From JAEUJM01 sp044221555 (GTDB lineage: Bacteria; Actinomycetota; Acidimicrobiia; Acidimicrobiales; DATDAH01), in NCBI GenBank assembly GCA_044221555.1, contig JBGAOY010000004.1, positions 124,001-188,000 of the forward strand: a stretch of 64,000 nucleotides of DNA, given 5' to 3'. Shown here piece by piece: positions 1 through 8,842 of this stretch. The position numbers and the translations under genes are program-made. How positions within the stretch are numbered: the first letter of the stretch is position 1; each line of letters opens with the position of its first letter. The notes below the pieces were generated by a model that saw only the letters and a program-made list of their open reading frames with translations, made no database searches and was not told where the DNA came from.

Positions 1-1
1 G

Positions 2-1195
2 GCGCCGGACGCGGTGGGTCGTGTCGAGCACGTCTTCGCGCTGTCCGGCGGGCGAGCCTTCTATCACGCGGCGCTGGCCGGGGCCCTCGCCCTGCCGCTG
101 CTCGGCCGGGCCCGCGAAGGTGCCGACATCGCGCAGCGCGGCATCGACGCCTTCGCCGAGATGGGCATCCAGGGCCGGATCTTCGAGGTCTCGCTGCTGG
201 GCGTGACCAAGGCGATGGCCCTGTTCGAGGAGGGCGAGGTCGACGAGGCGATCCGCCTGGCCGAGGCCGGCTTCGATCGGGCGGTGGCCGAGCAGGACGA
301 CGTCGGGCGCTCGCTGTTCGCGCTGGGCCACGGCCTGATCGACATCGAGACCGGTGAGGCCCAGGCGTCGATTCGGCGCTGGCGCGAGGCCGAGGCCCGG
401 TTCCGCCGTGACCGCCACGACGGCATGACCCGCTGGGCCCTCGGCGGCCTGCTCTTCTCGCAGGCACTGTTGCGCGACCTCGACGGGGCCCACGCCACCG
501 TGGCCGCGCTCGAGGCCATCGGGCCGCACCCCGCCGCCTTCTCCGAGCCCATCATCCTGCGGGCACGGGCGTGGATGCGCCTCGCCGAGCACGATCAGGC
601 CGACGCCATCGCGCAACTGCGGGTGGCCGCCGACCGAGCCGCAGAGGCCGGTGTGCGGGCCCGTGAGCTGCCCGCGCTGCACGACCTGGCCCGGCTGGGC
701 GAGGCGGCGTCGGTGGTCGCTCGGGCCCGGGTCCTGGCCGCAGAGATGACCGGCACCCTGGCGCCGGCCCGCCTGGCCCACATCGAGGCCATCGTCACGG
801 GCGACCCCGACGACCTGGCCGCCGCCGCGGTGGCCCTCGAGGCGTGCGGCTCGATCGTGGCTGCGGCCGAGGCGATGATCGCGGCGGCGGAGGGTTATCG
901 GGGCGCCGGTGACGCCCGTCGCTCGGCGCACTGCGTGCGCCAGGGCCGGGCCCTTGCCGAGCGGTGCCCCGGCGTGGTCACACCCGGCCTGATGCACGCC
1001 GAGTCGGTGGTCCCCCTCACCAAGCGCGAGCGCGAGATCGCCGTGCTGGCGGCCGGCGGTCTGTCGAGCCGGGCCATCGCCGAGCGCCTGGTGGTGTCGA
1101 TCCGCACGGTCGACAACCACCTGGCCCGCATCTACGACAAGCTCGGCATCTCCGGCCGCGCCGAGCTGGCCGACGCCCTGGCGACACCCGACTAG
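2..1195 (+). CDS. LuxR-family transcriptional regulator, 3' part
   Basis: C-terminal 397 residues of a regulator whose reading frame is open to the left window edge, so the true start lies outside; a GTG at 14 is an internal codon or a weak start. The last ~65 residues form a GerE-type helix-turn-helix (begins LTKREREIAVLAAGG, with TVDNHLARIYDKLGI as recognition region). The preceding ~330 residues are Ala-rich amphipathic helices resembling TPR-like sensor repeats of large ATP-dependent (LAL/MalT-type) LuxR proteins, so a missing N-terminal ATPase is likely (inference). Ligand and targets cannot be read from the sequence. Confidence 0.85.
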   Translation, partial: APDAVGRVEHVFALSGGRAFYHAALAGALALPLLGRAREGADIAQRGIDAFAEMGIQGRIFEVSLLGVTKAMALFEEGEVDEAIRLAEAGFDRAVAEQDDVGRSLFALGHGLIDIETGEAQASIRRWREAEARFRRDRHDGMTRWALGGLLFSQALLRDLDGAHATVAALEAIGPHPAAFSEPIILRARAWMRLAEHDQADAIAQLRVAADRAAEAGVRARELPALHDLARLGEAASVVARARVLAAEMTGTLAPARLAHIEAIVTGDPDDLAAAAVALEACGSIVAAAEAMIAAAEGYRGAGDARRSAHCVRQGRALAERCPGVVTPGLMHAESVVPLTKREREIAVLAAGGLSSRAIAERLVVSIRTVDNHLARIYDKLGISGRAELADALATPD

Positions 1196-1231
1196 CCCTC
1201 GACCTGCCACCGGGGCCCGGGGCCGGAGGGC

Positions 1232-2833
1232 CTACGAGAGGAGGCCGACCTTGCGGCTGCGCTTGGCGAACCGGCTGCGGATGATCTCGCGCCGCTGCTG
1301 CAGCTCGGCGTAGGTGAGGCCCTCGGTGCTGGGGTCGACGCCGAAACTGGCCTTCACCCCTTCGAGGTCGATCTCGTAGCTGCGGGGGTCGATGCCCACG
1401 TCGGCCGCGATCTTCTCGCCGTGGGTCTGGGCGAAGTACATCGCCAGGTGCGCGATCTCGGCGAACAGGTCGAGGTCGGGGGCGAGCGTGGCGATGGCGC
1501 CGTCGAGGAACACCATGTTCTTCACGAACAGCATCAGTTCCTTGGGCAGGCTCGCCCCGTACGCCAGCAGGCCCTTCATGATCTGCTGGATCTCCCCCAC
1601 CATCTCGTCCGGGGTGAGGGTGGTGGGGTCGACCGGCGGCCGGTCGAGACCGAGGTCGCGGATCACCGCGGCCAGGTCGGTGTCGGCGGGCAGCGCGCCC
1701 AGGTCGCGCAGGGCCGCCAGCTGGCCGGGCACGTCGTTCATCGTGGCGCCCATCAGCAGGCGCAGGAACGCCAGCCGCCGCGGCTCGTCGAGGCGGCCGG
1801 TGATCCCGAAGTCGAGCAGGGCCGTGCGGCCGTCGGGCAGCACCCGCAGGTTGCCGCCGTGCAGGTCGCCGTGGAACACGCCGTGGATCATGGCGCCCTC
1901 CATGAAGGCGACCATCCCCGTGCGCACGATGCCGTAGGTGTCGATGTCGGCGGCCGTCATCCCGGCCACGTCGTCGAAGGCGTAGCCGTCGAGCCGCTCC
2001 ATCACCAGCATGCGGCGGGTGACCAGCTCGGGGTGCGGCCGGGGGATGACGTAGCCACGCTGGCCCAGGGAGGCCAGCGAGTGGGCCACGTCGAGCATGT
2101 TCTGGGCCTCGAGCCGGAAGTCGAGCTCTTCGGTGATGGTCTCCGCGAAGAGCTCCACCAACGCCGGCGGGTTGGCCAGTGAGGCGATCGGGATCCGGCC
2201 CACGAGATGGGGCGCCACCCAGGCCATGACGCGCAGGTCGTCGTGGACCAGGCGTCCGACGGAGGGTCGCTGGACCTTCACCACCACCGCCTCGCCGGTG
2301 TGCAGCACGGCGCCGTGCACCTGGGCGATCGACGCCGCGGCGATCGGGGTGCGCTCGAAGCTGGCGAACACGTCCTCGAGTGACTGCCCGAGCTCGCCCT
2401 CGACCACCCGGCGCACCACCGAGAACGGCTCCGCCGGCACGCGGTCGCGGCACTTCTTGAACTCGTCGACCAGCTCGGCGGGGAAGATGCCCTCGCCGGA
2501 CGAGATGATCTGGCCCAGCTTGATGTAGGTGGGTCCGAGTCGCTCGGCGGCGATGCGGAGCCGGCGGGAGATGCCGCTGCGGGACGCGCTGCCGCCCCGG
2601 CGGCGCTCGCGCAGCGCCCACAGCCCGAGGGCGAGGCCGAGGTGGCGCAGCACCCGGGCCAATCGGCCGAGGGGCGGCAGGCGACCCGGGGCCACCAGGT
2701 CGGGCACCTCGCGGTGGGTGACCTCGCGCACCAGGCCGAGCCCGTCGAGCCACCCCAGCGCGCCGGGGTCGGTCAGCACCCACGGCGGGTGGTCGCTGAA
2801 CGCGCCCCAGTCGAGGTCGGCGGGCTTCGGCAC
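1232..2833 (-). CDS. ABC1/AarF/UbiB-family atypical kinase
   Basis: 533-residue protein-kinase-like protein. It carries the family hallmarks in order: the KxGQ motif (IKLGQIISS), the Ala-rich loop (AAASIAQVH), the ATP-binding lysine (VVVKVQRP), the catalytic loop HGDLHGGN and the metal-binding DFG (LLDFG). In other bacteria UbiB proteins support isoprenoid quinone synthesis; actinobacteria make menaquinone, so the substrate here is unknown. I chose GTG 2833 because a longer frame to 2971 would run antisense into the start of the divergent PEP-utiliser gene. No C-terminal membrane anchor is obvious, unlike E. coli UbiB. Confidence 0.85.
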   Translation of the reverse strand: MPKPADLDWGAFSDHPPWVLTDPGALGWLDGLGLVREVTHREVPDLVAPGRLPPLGRLARVLRHLGLALGLWALRERRRGGSASRSGISRRLRIAAERLGPTYIKLGQIISSGEGIFPAELVDEFKKCRDRVPAEPFSVVRRVVEGELGQSLEDVFASFERTPIAAASIAQVHGAVLHTGEAVVVKVQRPSVGRLVHDDLRVMAWVAPHLVGRIPIASLANPPALVELFAETITEELDFRLEAQNMLDVAHSLASLGQRGYVIPRPHPELVTRRMLVMERLDGYAFDDVAGMTAADIDTYGIVRTGMVAFMEGAMIHGVFHGDLHGGNLRVLPDGRTALLDFGITGRLDEPRRLAFLRLLMGATMNDVPGQLAALRDLGALPADTDLAAVIRDLGLDRPPVDPTTLTPDEMVGEIQQIMKGLLAYGASLPKELMLFVKNMVFLDGAIATLAPDLDLFAEIAHLAMYFAQTHGEKIAADVGIDPRSYEIDLEGVKASFGVDPSTEGLTYAELQQRREIIRSRFAKRSRKVGLLS

Positions 2834-2845
2834 CCTGTCAGGGTG
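2831..2845. promoter_or_regulatory. 15-bp palindrome at the ABC1-kinase start
   Basis: CACCCTG-T-CAGGGTG is a perfect inverted repeat (7-bp arms, 1-bp centre) that covers the GTG start of the ABC1 kinase in the 100-bp divergent gap to the PEP-utiliser operon. It has the size of a dimeric repressor operator; no regulator is identified. Confidence 0.35.
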
Positions 2846-2933
2846 GCATCCCGCCGCCCGTCGCCACGAACCGGGTGGCAGTACGATCCGGTACTCGTCG
2901 GGGGGCGCCCGCAACCGACGGCAAGGGGGAGCC

Positions 2934-4685
2934 ATGTCCGAACGCTGGATCGTCGACGACGAGCCGAGCACCCGTTACCCGATCTACACCCGGGGCAACG
3001 TCGGCGAGGTGTTCCCCGATCCGGTGGCGCCGCTGTCGGCCACGCTCGCGATCACGCCGTACGCGGAGCCCGGGTGGCGCGACGCGTTCGAGCGGTCCGG
3101 CGTGTTCCGCCACGACGAGTTCGACCCCGACCGCAACGAGATCATCGGCATCTTCGGGGGGTACTGCTACCTCAACGTGTCCATCACCCGCATCATGGGC
3201 GTGCGCCTGCCGGGCCTCACGCCGGAGATGATCGATCTCGCCCTGTTCGGCGCGCAGCCCGGCGTCCCGCCCTACGACCCGTTGCCCACCGACGCCGACG
3301 ACGACCGGTCGATGGCCGCCTTCGAGTGGATGATCTGGGTGATGACCACCACCGAGCTGCCCGAGCTGCTCGAGGACGAGGCCCGCACCAAGGCCCTGCG
3401 CGACCACCGTCCCGATGTGCGGGCCCTCACCGACGGGCAATTGGTGGCCCGGACCCGGGAGTTGTACGCCGAGCACTTCCGCCACCTGTTCGCGCAGCAC
3501 ATCTACGTGTCGAACGCCACCCAGATCCCCCTCGGCATCATCGGCCAGGTGTGCGAGACGCTCGGCGACCCCTCGCTGGCGATGCGCCTCATCGCCGGAC
3601 TGGGCGACGTGGAGTCGGCCGCACCGTCGTGGGCCATGTGGGACCTCGGCCGGCGGGTCGCCGGGTCGGCCACGCTCACCGCGGAGTTCGAGGCCGGTGT
3701 GCCGGGCCTGCTCGATCGCCTCGAAGGGGCGCGCGGTGCCGGGGAGGTGGACACCTTCCTCGGGGAGCTGGGCGCGTTCCTGCACGAGTTCGGCTCCCGG
3801 GGCCCCAACGAGTGGGACATGCGGTCGCCCACCTGGGAGACCCGCCCCGAGCTGGCGCTGGCCGCCATCGACCGCATGCGCCTCATGGACGACGCCGGCG
3901 ACCCGCAGGCGCACCACGACGAGCGGGTGGCCGATCGGGAGGCCGTCGCCGAGGAGGTGTACGCCGCGCTCGGCGACCAACCGGAGCTGAGGGAGCAGTT
4001 CCAGCAGGCCCTCGGCGCCGCGCAGGTCTTCTTCCCGGGTCGGGAGCGCTCCAAGACGAACGCGGTCCGGATGATCCAGGAGGCGCGGGTGCTGATGCAC
4101 GAGCTCGGGCGGCGCATGGTCGAGGCGGGCCACTTCACCGAGGTCGAGGACTTCGGGATGCTCACCGACGCCGAGCTCGACCGGTTGCTCGTCGAGCCGG
4201 CGGGACTGGAAGACGACCTCCGGCGCCGCAAGGCCCGCTACGACGAGTTGGCGGCGCTCTCGCCACCGTTCGTCTTCGCCGGCGAGCAACCACCGGTCGC
4301 GACCTGGGAACGCCGGGCCGACCGCCACGAGGACGTGGCGGTGCCCGGCGACGTGCTGACCGGGATCGCGGGATGCCCGGGGCAGGCGACGGGCCGGGCG
4401 CGGGTGATCCTCGACCCGTCCGACCCGGGTGCCCTCGAGCCGGGCGACGTGTTGGTGGCGCCCATCACCGACCCGTCGTGGACCCCGCTGTTCGTGCCCG
4501 CCGCCGCCGTGGTCGTCGATGTCGGTGCCCCGCTCAGCCACGCCATCATCGTCAGCCGCGAGCTGGGGATCCCGTGCGTGGTCTCGGTGACCGGTGGCAC
4601 CCAGAAGATCCCGGACGGCGCGGTCGTCACCGTGGACGGCACCGCGGGGACGGTCACCATCGTGGGTGACGGGGAGGAGGCGTGA
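2934..4685 (+). CDS. PEP-utiliser (phosphohistidine swivelling domain) protein, copy 1
   Basis: 583 residues. The C-terminal ~120 residues are a PEP-utilising-enzyme mobile domain with the phosphate-carrying histidine in PLSHAIIVSRELGIP (about His536). The N-terminal ~450 residues resemble the substrate-binding part of rifampin phosphotransferase/PEP synthase-like proteins (SRGPNEWDMRSPTWE motif), but there is no ATP-grasp nucleotide-binding domain, so a separate ATP-binding partner would be needed for phosphotransfer. ATG 2934 follows AGGGGGA at 2924-2930. It overlaps the paralogue downstream (TGATG) and forms a three-gene operon with a CoA-transferase. Substrate unknown. Confidence 0.8.
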   Translation: MSERWIVDDEPSTRYPIYTRGNVGEVFPDPVAPLSATLAITPYAEPGWRDAFERSGVFRHDEFDPDRNEIIGIFGGYCYLNVSITRIMGVRLPGLTPEMIDLALFGAQPGVPPYDPLPTDADDDRSMAAFEWMIWVMTTTELPELLEDEARTKALRDHRPDVRALTDGQLVARTRELYAEHFRHLFAQHIYVSNATQIPLGIIGQVCETLGDPSLAMRLIAGLGDVESAAPSWAMWDLGRRVAGSATLTAEFEAGVPGLLDRLEGARGAGEVDTFLGELGAFLHEFGSRGPNEWDMRSPTWETRPELALAAIDRMRLMDDAGDPQAHHDERVADREAVAEEVYAALGDQPELREQFQQALGAAQVFFPGRERSKTNAVRMIQEARVLMHELGRRMVEAGHFTEVEDFGMLTDAELDRLLVEPAGLEDDLRRRKARYDELAALSPPFVFAGEQPPVATWERRADRHEDVAVPGDVLTGIAGCPGQATGRARVILDPSDPGALEPGDVLVAPITDPSWTPLFVPAAAVVVDVGAPLSHAIIVSRELGIPCVVSVTGGTQKIPDGAVVTVDGTAGTVTIVGDGEEA

Positions 4686-6406
4686 TGCTCGACCGCTGGA
4701 TCGTGGACAACGAACCGAGCCCCACCTATCCCATTTACACCCGGGCCAACGCCGGCGAGGTCTACCCCGACCCGGTGTCGCCGCTGGGCGCCACGCTGGC
4801 CACCAGCGCCGGCGAGGACGGCTGGCGGGACTCGTGCTGCCTCTACTCGATGCGCGAGGACGAGTTCGACCCGCGGCGCGCCGAGATCATGGGGGTCTTC
4901 GGCGGGTACCTCTACCTCAACATGTCGCTCACCCGGATCTTCGGGGTGCGCATGCCCGGCATGACCCCCGAGCAGATCGACCTGCAGTACTTCGGCGACA
5001 TGCCGGGCATTCCGCCGTATCAGCCACGGCCGTCGGACGAGGACCCGGAGCGCACCGCAGCACTGCAGGCCTGGGTGGGCGAGTTCCTGACCACCAGCGA
5101 CCTGCCGGAGCTGCGCGAGGAGCGGGCGACGGTGGACGCCCTCGTGGCCGACCGACCCGACCTCACCACCCTCGGCGAGCGCGAGCTGGTGGAACGGCTG
5201 CGCTCGTTCGGACCGCTGTATCGCGACCTGTTCAACCGCCACATCACCGTCAGCGCGGCGTCGGGGGTCGGCGTGGGGATCGTGGCGGGCGTGGCCGAGG
5301 CGCTCGGCGATCCGTCGATCACCATGGCCGTGATGGCCGGCATCGGCGACGTCGACTCGGCGGCGCCGTCGTACGCCATGTGGGACCTTGCCCGGCTGGT
5401 CGCGGCGTCGCCAGCGCTCACCGACGCGTTCGATGCCGGGATCGACGGCCTGGACGAGCGGGTGCGGCGCCTGGGCACGGGTGACGCCTCCGCGTTCGTC
5501 GCGGGCTTCGACGCCTTCCTGCACGAGTACGGCAGCCGCGGCCCGAACGAGTGGGAGCTGCGGTGTCCGACCTGGGGCACCGACCCGGCACTGGCCCTCG
5601 CCGCGATCGACCGGATGCGACTGATGGGCGACGGCGACGCGCCTCGTCGACACCAGGAGGACCGCCGGGCCGAGAGTGAAGCAGTGGTGGCCCGCACTGC
5701 CGCGATCCTGGCCGGCGACCCCGAGGCCCAGGGGCAGTTCCTCGCTGCCGCCTCGGCCGGACGGCTGCACCTGGCGGGCCGCGAGCGCACCAAGACGACG
5801 ATCATCAAGGTCGTCCACGAGATGCGCCTCGCCGCTCGGGAGCTCGGCCGGCGGGCGCTTGCGGCCGGCACGCTCGCCGACGTCGACCACATCTTCATGG
5901 TGAAGGCCGACGAACTGGACGAGTTCCTCGCCTACCCGTCCGGGTTCACCCGGCTGGTCGCCGAGCGAGAGGCCCAGTACCTCCAGCTGTTCGAGCTCGA
6001 GCCGCCCTTCATCCTCGCCGGCGAGGTGCCGCCGCTCGACGAGTGGGCGCGGCGTGGGAGCGGTGCGGTGATGACGTCGGCCGCAGGCGACGTGCTCACG
6101 GGCATCGCGGGGTGCCCCGGGCAGGCGACGGGCCGGGCGCGGGTCATCCTCGACCCGTCCGACCCGGGTGCGCTCGAGCCGGGCGACGTGTTGGTGGCGC
6201 CGATCACCGACCCGTCGTGGACGCCGCTGTTCGTGCCGGCCGCCGCCGTGGTCGTCGACGTGGGCGCGCAGGTGAGCCACGCCGTGATCGTCAGTCGCGA
6301 GCTGGGCATCCCCTGCGTCGTGTCCGTGATCGGCGCGACCGCGAAGATCCCCGATGGCGCCGTGGTCTCGGTGGACGGCACCACCGGCACCGTCACGGTG
6401 CTGTGA
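4685..6406 (+). CDS. PEP-utiliser (phosphohistidine swivelling domain) protein, copy 2
   Basis: 573-residue tandem paralogue of the preceding gene with the same layout: no ATP-grasp domain, a rifampin-phosphotransferase-like central region (SRGPNEWELRCPTWG) and a C-terminal mobile domain with its histidine in QVSHAVIVSRELGIP (about His532). ATG 4685 overlaps the upstream stop by one base and GGAGG lies just before it; GTG 4682 is an alternative. About 61 residues at the start of the mobile domain are identical between the copies, whereas the rest has clearly diverged. Two different substrate modules with one shared phospho-domain type suggest a two-subunit enzyme (inference). Confidence 0.8.
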   Translation: MLDRWIVDNEPSPTYPIYTRANAGEVYPDPVSPLGATLATSAGEDGWRDSCCLYSMREDEFDPRRAEIMGVFGGYLYLNMSLTRIFGVRMPGMTPEQIDLQYFGDMPGIPPYQPRPSDEDPERTAALQAWVGEFLTTSDLPELREERATVDALVADRPDLTTLGERELVERLRSFGPLYRDLFNRHITVSAASGVGVGIVAGVAEALGDPSITMAVMAGIGDVDSAAPSYAMWDLARLVAASPALTDAFDAGIDGLDERVRRLGTGDASAFVAGFDAFLHEYGSRGPNEWELRCPTWGTDPALALAAIDRMRLMGDGDAPRRHQEDRRAESEAVVARTAAILAGDPEAQGQFLAAASAGRLHLAGRERTKTTIIKVVHEMRLAARELGRRALAAGTLADVDHIFMVKADELDEFLAYPSGFTRLVAEREAQYLQLFELEPPFILAGEVPPLDEWARRGSGAVMTSAAGDVLTGIAGCPGQATGRARVILDPSDPGALEPGDVLVAPITDPSWTPLFVPAAAVVVDVGAQVSHAVIVSRELGIPCVVSVIGATAKIPDGAVVSVDGTTGTVTVL

Positions 6407-7581
6407 CGCTCGAGGGGTATCGGGTCGTCGAGCTGGGGGTCTGGGTGGCGGGGCCCAGCGCGGGCGGGCTGCTCGCGGACTGGGGTGCCGACGTCATCAA
6501 GATCGAGTCGCCGGCGGGTGACCCGATGCGCCGGCTGTTCGCGGTGCTGGCCGGACACGGCCAGACCGAGAGCCCCCCGTTCGACCTGGACAACCGGGGC
6601 AAGCGCAGCGTGGTGTTCGACCTCACCACCACGGAGGGGCGGGACGACGCACGGGCCCTGGTGGCCACCGCCGACGTCTTCCTGACCAACCTGCGGCCCG
6701 AGGCGGTGGACCGGCTGGGCCTCGGCGCCGACACGCTGCTGGCCGCCAACCCTCGCCTGGTCTACGCCAGCGTGACGGGTTACGGCCGGGAGGGCCCCGA
6801 CGCGCACCGGGCCGGGTACGACGTCGGCGCGTTCTGGGCCCGCACCGGCATCGCCCGTTCACTGGTCCCCGAGGACCAGGCCCCCGTCGACATCCGGGCG
6901 GGCATGGGCGACCACGTCACCGGGCTCACCATCCTCAGCGGCATCCTGGCCGCCCTGCTGCAGCGTGAGCGCACCGGCACCGGCCAGCTGGTCGAGACCT
7001 CGCTGCTGCGCACCGGCATCTACTGCGTCGGGTGGGACCTGGGCATACGGCTGCGCTTCGACAAGCTGGCGCCCACCCGCGACCGCACGGAGATCATGAA
7101 TCCCATGGTCAACTGCTACCGGGCCGGGGACGGTTCGTGGTTCTGGCTGCTCGGCGTCGAGTCCGACCGGCTCTGGCCCAAGCTGGTGGCCGCCATCGAG
7201 CGTCCCGACCTGGGCGCCGACGAGCGTTTCGCCACCGCCCGGGGCCGGCGTCACCGCCCGGGCGAGTGCATCGCCGCGCTCGACGAGGTGTTCGCGCAAC
7301 GGTCGCGTGACGAGTGGGTCGAGCGCTTCGACCGTCACGACGTGTGGTGGGCGCCGGCCAACACCGCCGCCGAGGTGATCGAGGATCCACAGGCCATCGC
7401 CGCGGGTGCGTTCGTCGAGGTCCCCGCCGGAGCGTCGGGGCCCGCCCACCGCGCGGTGGCCACGCCGGTCACGTTCTCGGCCGACGGGGCGGGTCGAGGC
7501 CCCGGCCCGGTGCCCGCCCTGGGGGAGCACACCGAGGCGGTCCGACGTGAGCTCGCCGGTGGTGGGGACGACCTACGCTGA
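6403..7581 (+). CDS. CaiB/BaiF family CoA-transferase (type III)
   Basis: 392 residues. The N terminus has the Rossmann-type opening VVELGVWVAGPSAGGLLADW and the IKIE(SP) segment typical of family III CoA-transferases; the catalytic aspartate is expected in AGMGDHVTGLTIL. GTG 6403 overlaps the upstream TGA (GTGA), so translation is coupled to the PEP-utiliser pair and all three products probably act in one pathway, perhaps phosphoryl activation followed by CoA transfer onto an organic acid (inference). A racemase role of the AMACR type is less likely because the SVTGYGREGPDAHRAGYD region lacks its usual signature. Confidence 0.85.
   Translation: MTLEGYRVVELGVWVAGPSAGGLLADWGADVIKIESPAGDPMRRLFAVLAGHGQTESPPFDLDNRGKRSVVFDLTTTEGRDDARALVATADVFLTNLRPEAVDRLGLGADTLLAANPRLVYASVTGYGREGPDAHRAGYDVGAFWARTGIARSLVPEDQAPVDIRAGMGDHVTGLTILSGILAALLQRERTGTGQLVETSLLRTGIYCVGWDLGIRLRFDKLAPTRDRTEIMNPMVNCYRAGDGSWFWLLGVESDRLWPKLVAAIERPDLGADERFATARGRRHRPGECIAALDEVFAQRSRDEWVERFDRHDVWWAPANTAAEVIEDPQAIAAGAFVEVPAGASGPAHRAVATPVTFSADGAGRGPGPVPALGEHTEAVRRELAGGGDDLR
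7574..7579 (+). promoter_or_regulatory. Candidate -10 (TACGCT) for the lipoprotein at 7589
   Basis: TACGCT ends 9 bases before the ATG of the downstream lipoprotein and lies inside the last codons of the CoA-transferase. It fits the TANNNT pattern seen before many genes here but with slightly long spacing. Confidence 0.3.
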
Positions 7582-7588
7582 GCACGCC

Positions 7589-8188
7589 ATGACTCGACCA
7601 CGGATGCTTCGCCTGCTCGTGATCACCGCGCTGACCGCACTGCTCGCGGCGTCGTGCAGCGTGGGCGTGGGCACCCCGCCCGAGGACTACGTGGCCCCCG
7701 GCGGGTCGGGGGCCGACAGCGGCGACGGGAGCGCGCCGGCCGATGTCGACCTGCTGGCCGACGGCGCCGACGATGCGGTGGCCGACCTGCGCGACGCGGT
7801 CGGCACCGAGCGGGTCAAGGCCCTCCTGCTCGCGATCTACGCCGACTCGGTCTACCTCGAGGCGCAGAGCCCCTCGGATCCTGCCCGGGTCGACATCTAC
7901 AACTGGAACGCCGGCGAGGGGGTCACCTCCGGCGGCGAGAAGGACGTGTCCGACGTCGATCTCGACGCGCAGCTGTTCCCGCTCAACCAGGTGGACCTGA
8001 GCGCCGTGCCCGACCTCGTCGCCTCCGCGCCCGGGCTGGTGGACATCCACGGCGACATCACCTCCAGCGTGACCGTGCAGCGCCCCCCGGGCAGCCCCAC
8101 GCTGATCACCGTGTTCGTGTCCACCCCCCGCGGCCAGAACGGCGCGGTGATCGCCGACCAGGACGGGAACGTGATCACCACGTCGTGA
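7589..8188 (+). CDS. Putative lipoprotein of unknown function
   Basis: 199 residues. It begins with a positively charged segment, a hydrophobic stretch (LLVITALTALLAASC) and a cysteine that fits a lipoprotein signal peptide, although the -3 residue is Ala instead of Leu. A Gly/Ser/Asp-rich linker follows, then a globular domain of about 130 residues (ERVKALLLAIYADSVYLEAQ, later TLITVFVSTPRGQNGAVI). I recognise no family; it is expected on the outer face of the membrane. It starts 7 bases after the CoA-transferase stop and may be read with that operon. Confidence 0.65.
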   Translation: MTRPRMLRLLVITALTALLAASCSVGVGTPPEDYVAPGGSGADSGDGSAPADVDLLADGADDAVADLRDAVGTERVKALLLAIYADSVYLEAQSPSDPARVDIYNWNAGEGVTSGGEKDVSDVDLDAQLFPLNQVDLSAVPDLVASAPGLVDIHGDITSSVTVQRPPGSPTLITVFVSTPRGQNGAVIADQDGNVITTS

Positions 8189-8215
8189 CCCGCGGTGGCC
8201 GTCGGCCCCGAGCGC

Positions 8216-8842
8216 TCAGCGGCTGATGGTGTGCTCGCAGTCGGGACGGTGGTTCAGCGCATCCACCAACGCCTGGTCGTGGTAGTCGTCCACCTCGGGC
8301 TGGGCGAGCGACTGCACCTTCTCGTAGTGGACGAAGGTGGCGGTGAGGATGGCCCGAGGTCCTTCGTCGATCAGCTCGTCGGTCAGGGTGGTGCGGATCA
8401 GGTCGAGCTGGGCGGTCACGTCCTCGGCCTTGGCGGACGCATCCTCCACCAGGCGACCGATGTCGCCCTCGTCGCCGAGGCCCAGCGCCGCGTACTCGTC
8501 GGGGAGTTGGTCGGTGGCCCGTTGCACCGTGTCGGTGGCCTCGAGCAGCAGGCGGCGGGCCTCGTCGGGGTCGCTGCGCCCGGTGATCTGGCGCGACGCC
8601 CCGTTCACCGCCTCGGCGACGGTGTGGTCGAAGTCCACGAGCACACCGCAGACGCCGTCGGCGGCCTCGACCGCCTCGCGGCTCGACGCGCCCGCGTCCT
8701 GGGTCGAAGGCGCCCCGTTGCCGTCACCGCCGCCGCTGCTGCACGCAGCGACCACCAGCGCAGCGGTGAGCAGGAGGGCGCTCGATCGCAGTCGCTCGGC
8801 GGTCGCCGGGATGGCGACACCGGCGGCCGGCCGGCGCCTCAC
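8216..8842 (-). CDS. Putative lipoprotein, helical
   Basis: 208 residues with a clear lipoprotein signal: charged N terminus, hydrophobic core and lipobox LVVAAC followed by a Ser/Gly-rich tether. The mature part is predominantly alpha-helical with acidic residues and has one cysteine early (DGVCGVLVDF) and one near the end (PDCEHTISR). GTG 8842 overlaps the TGA of the upstream crotonase gene (GTGA), so the two are co-transcribed. No family recognised. Convergent with the lipoprotein on the plus strand 27 bases away. Confidence 0.65.
   Translation of the reverse strand: MRRRPAAGVAIPATAERLRSSALLLTAALVVAACSSGGGDGNGAPSTQDAGASSREAVEAADGVCGVLVDFDHTVAEAVNGASRQITGRSDPDEARRLLLEATDTVQRATDQLPDEYAALGLGDEGDIGRLVEDASAKAEDVTAQLDLIRTTLTDELIDEGPRAILTATFVHYEKVQSLAQPEVDDYHDQALVDALNHRPDCEHTISR

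Noticed and set aside
2529..2933. Upstream extension of PEP-utiliser copy 1
   Set aside because: It is antisense to the ABC1-kinase N terminus and Arg/Pro-rich; the paralogue shows that the protein begins at the ATG at 2934.
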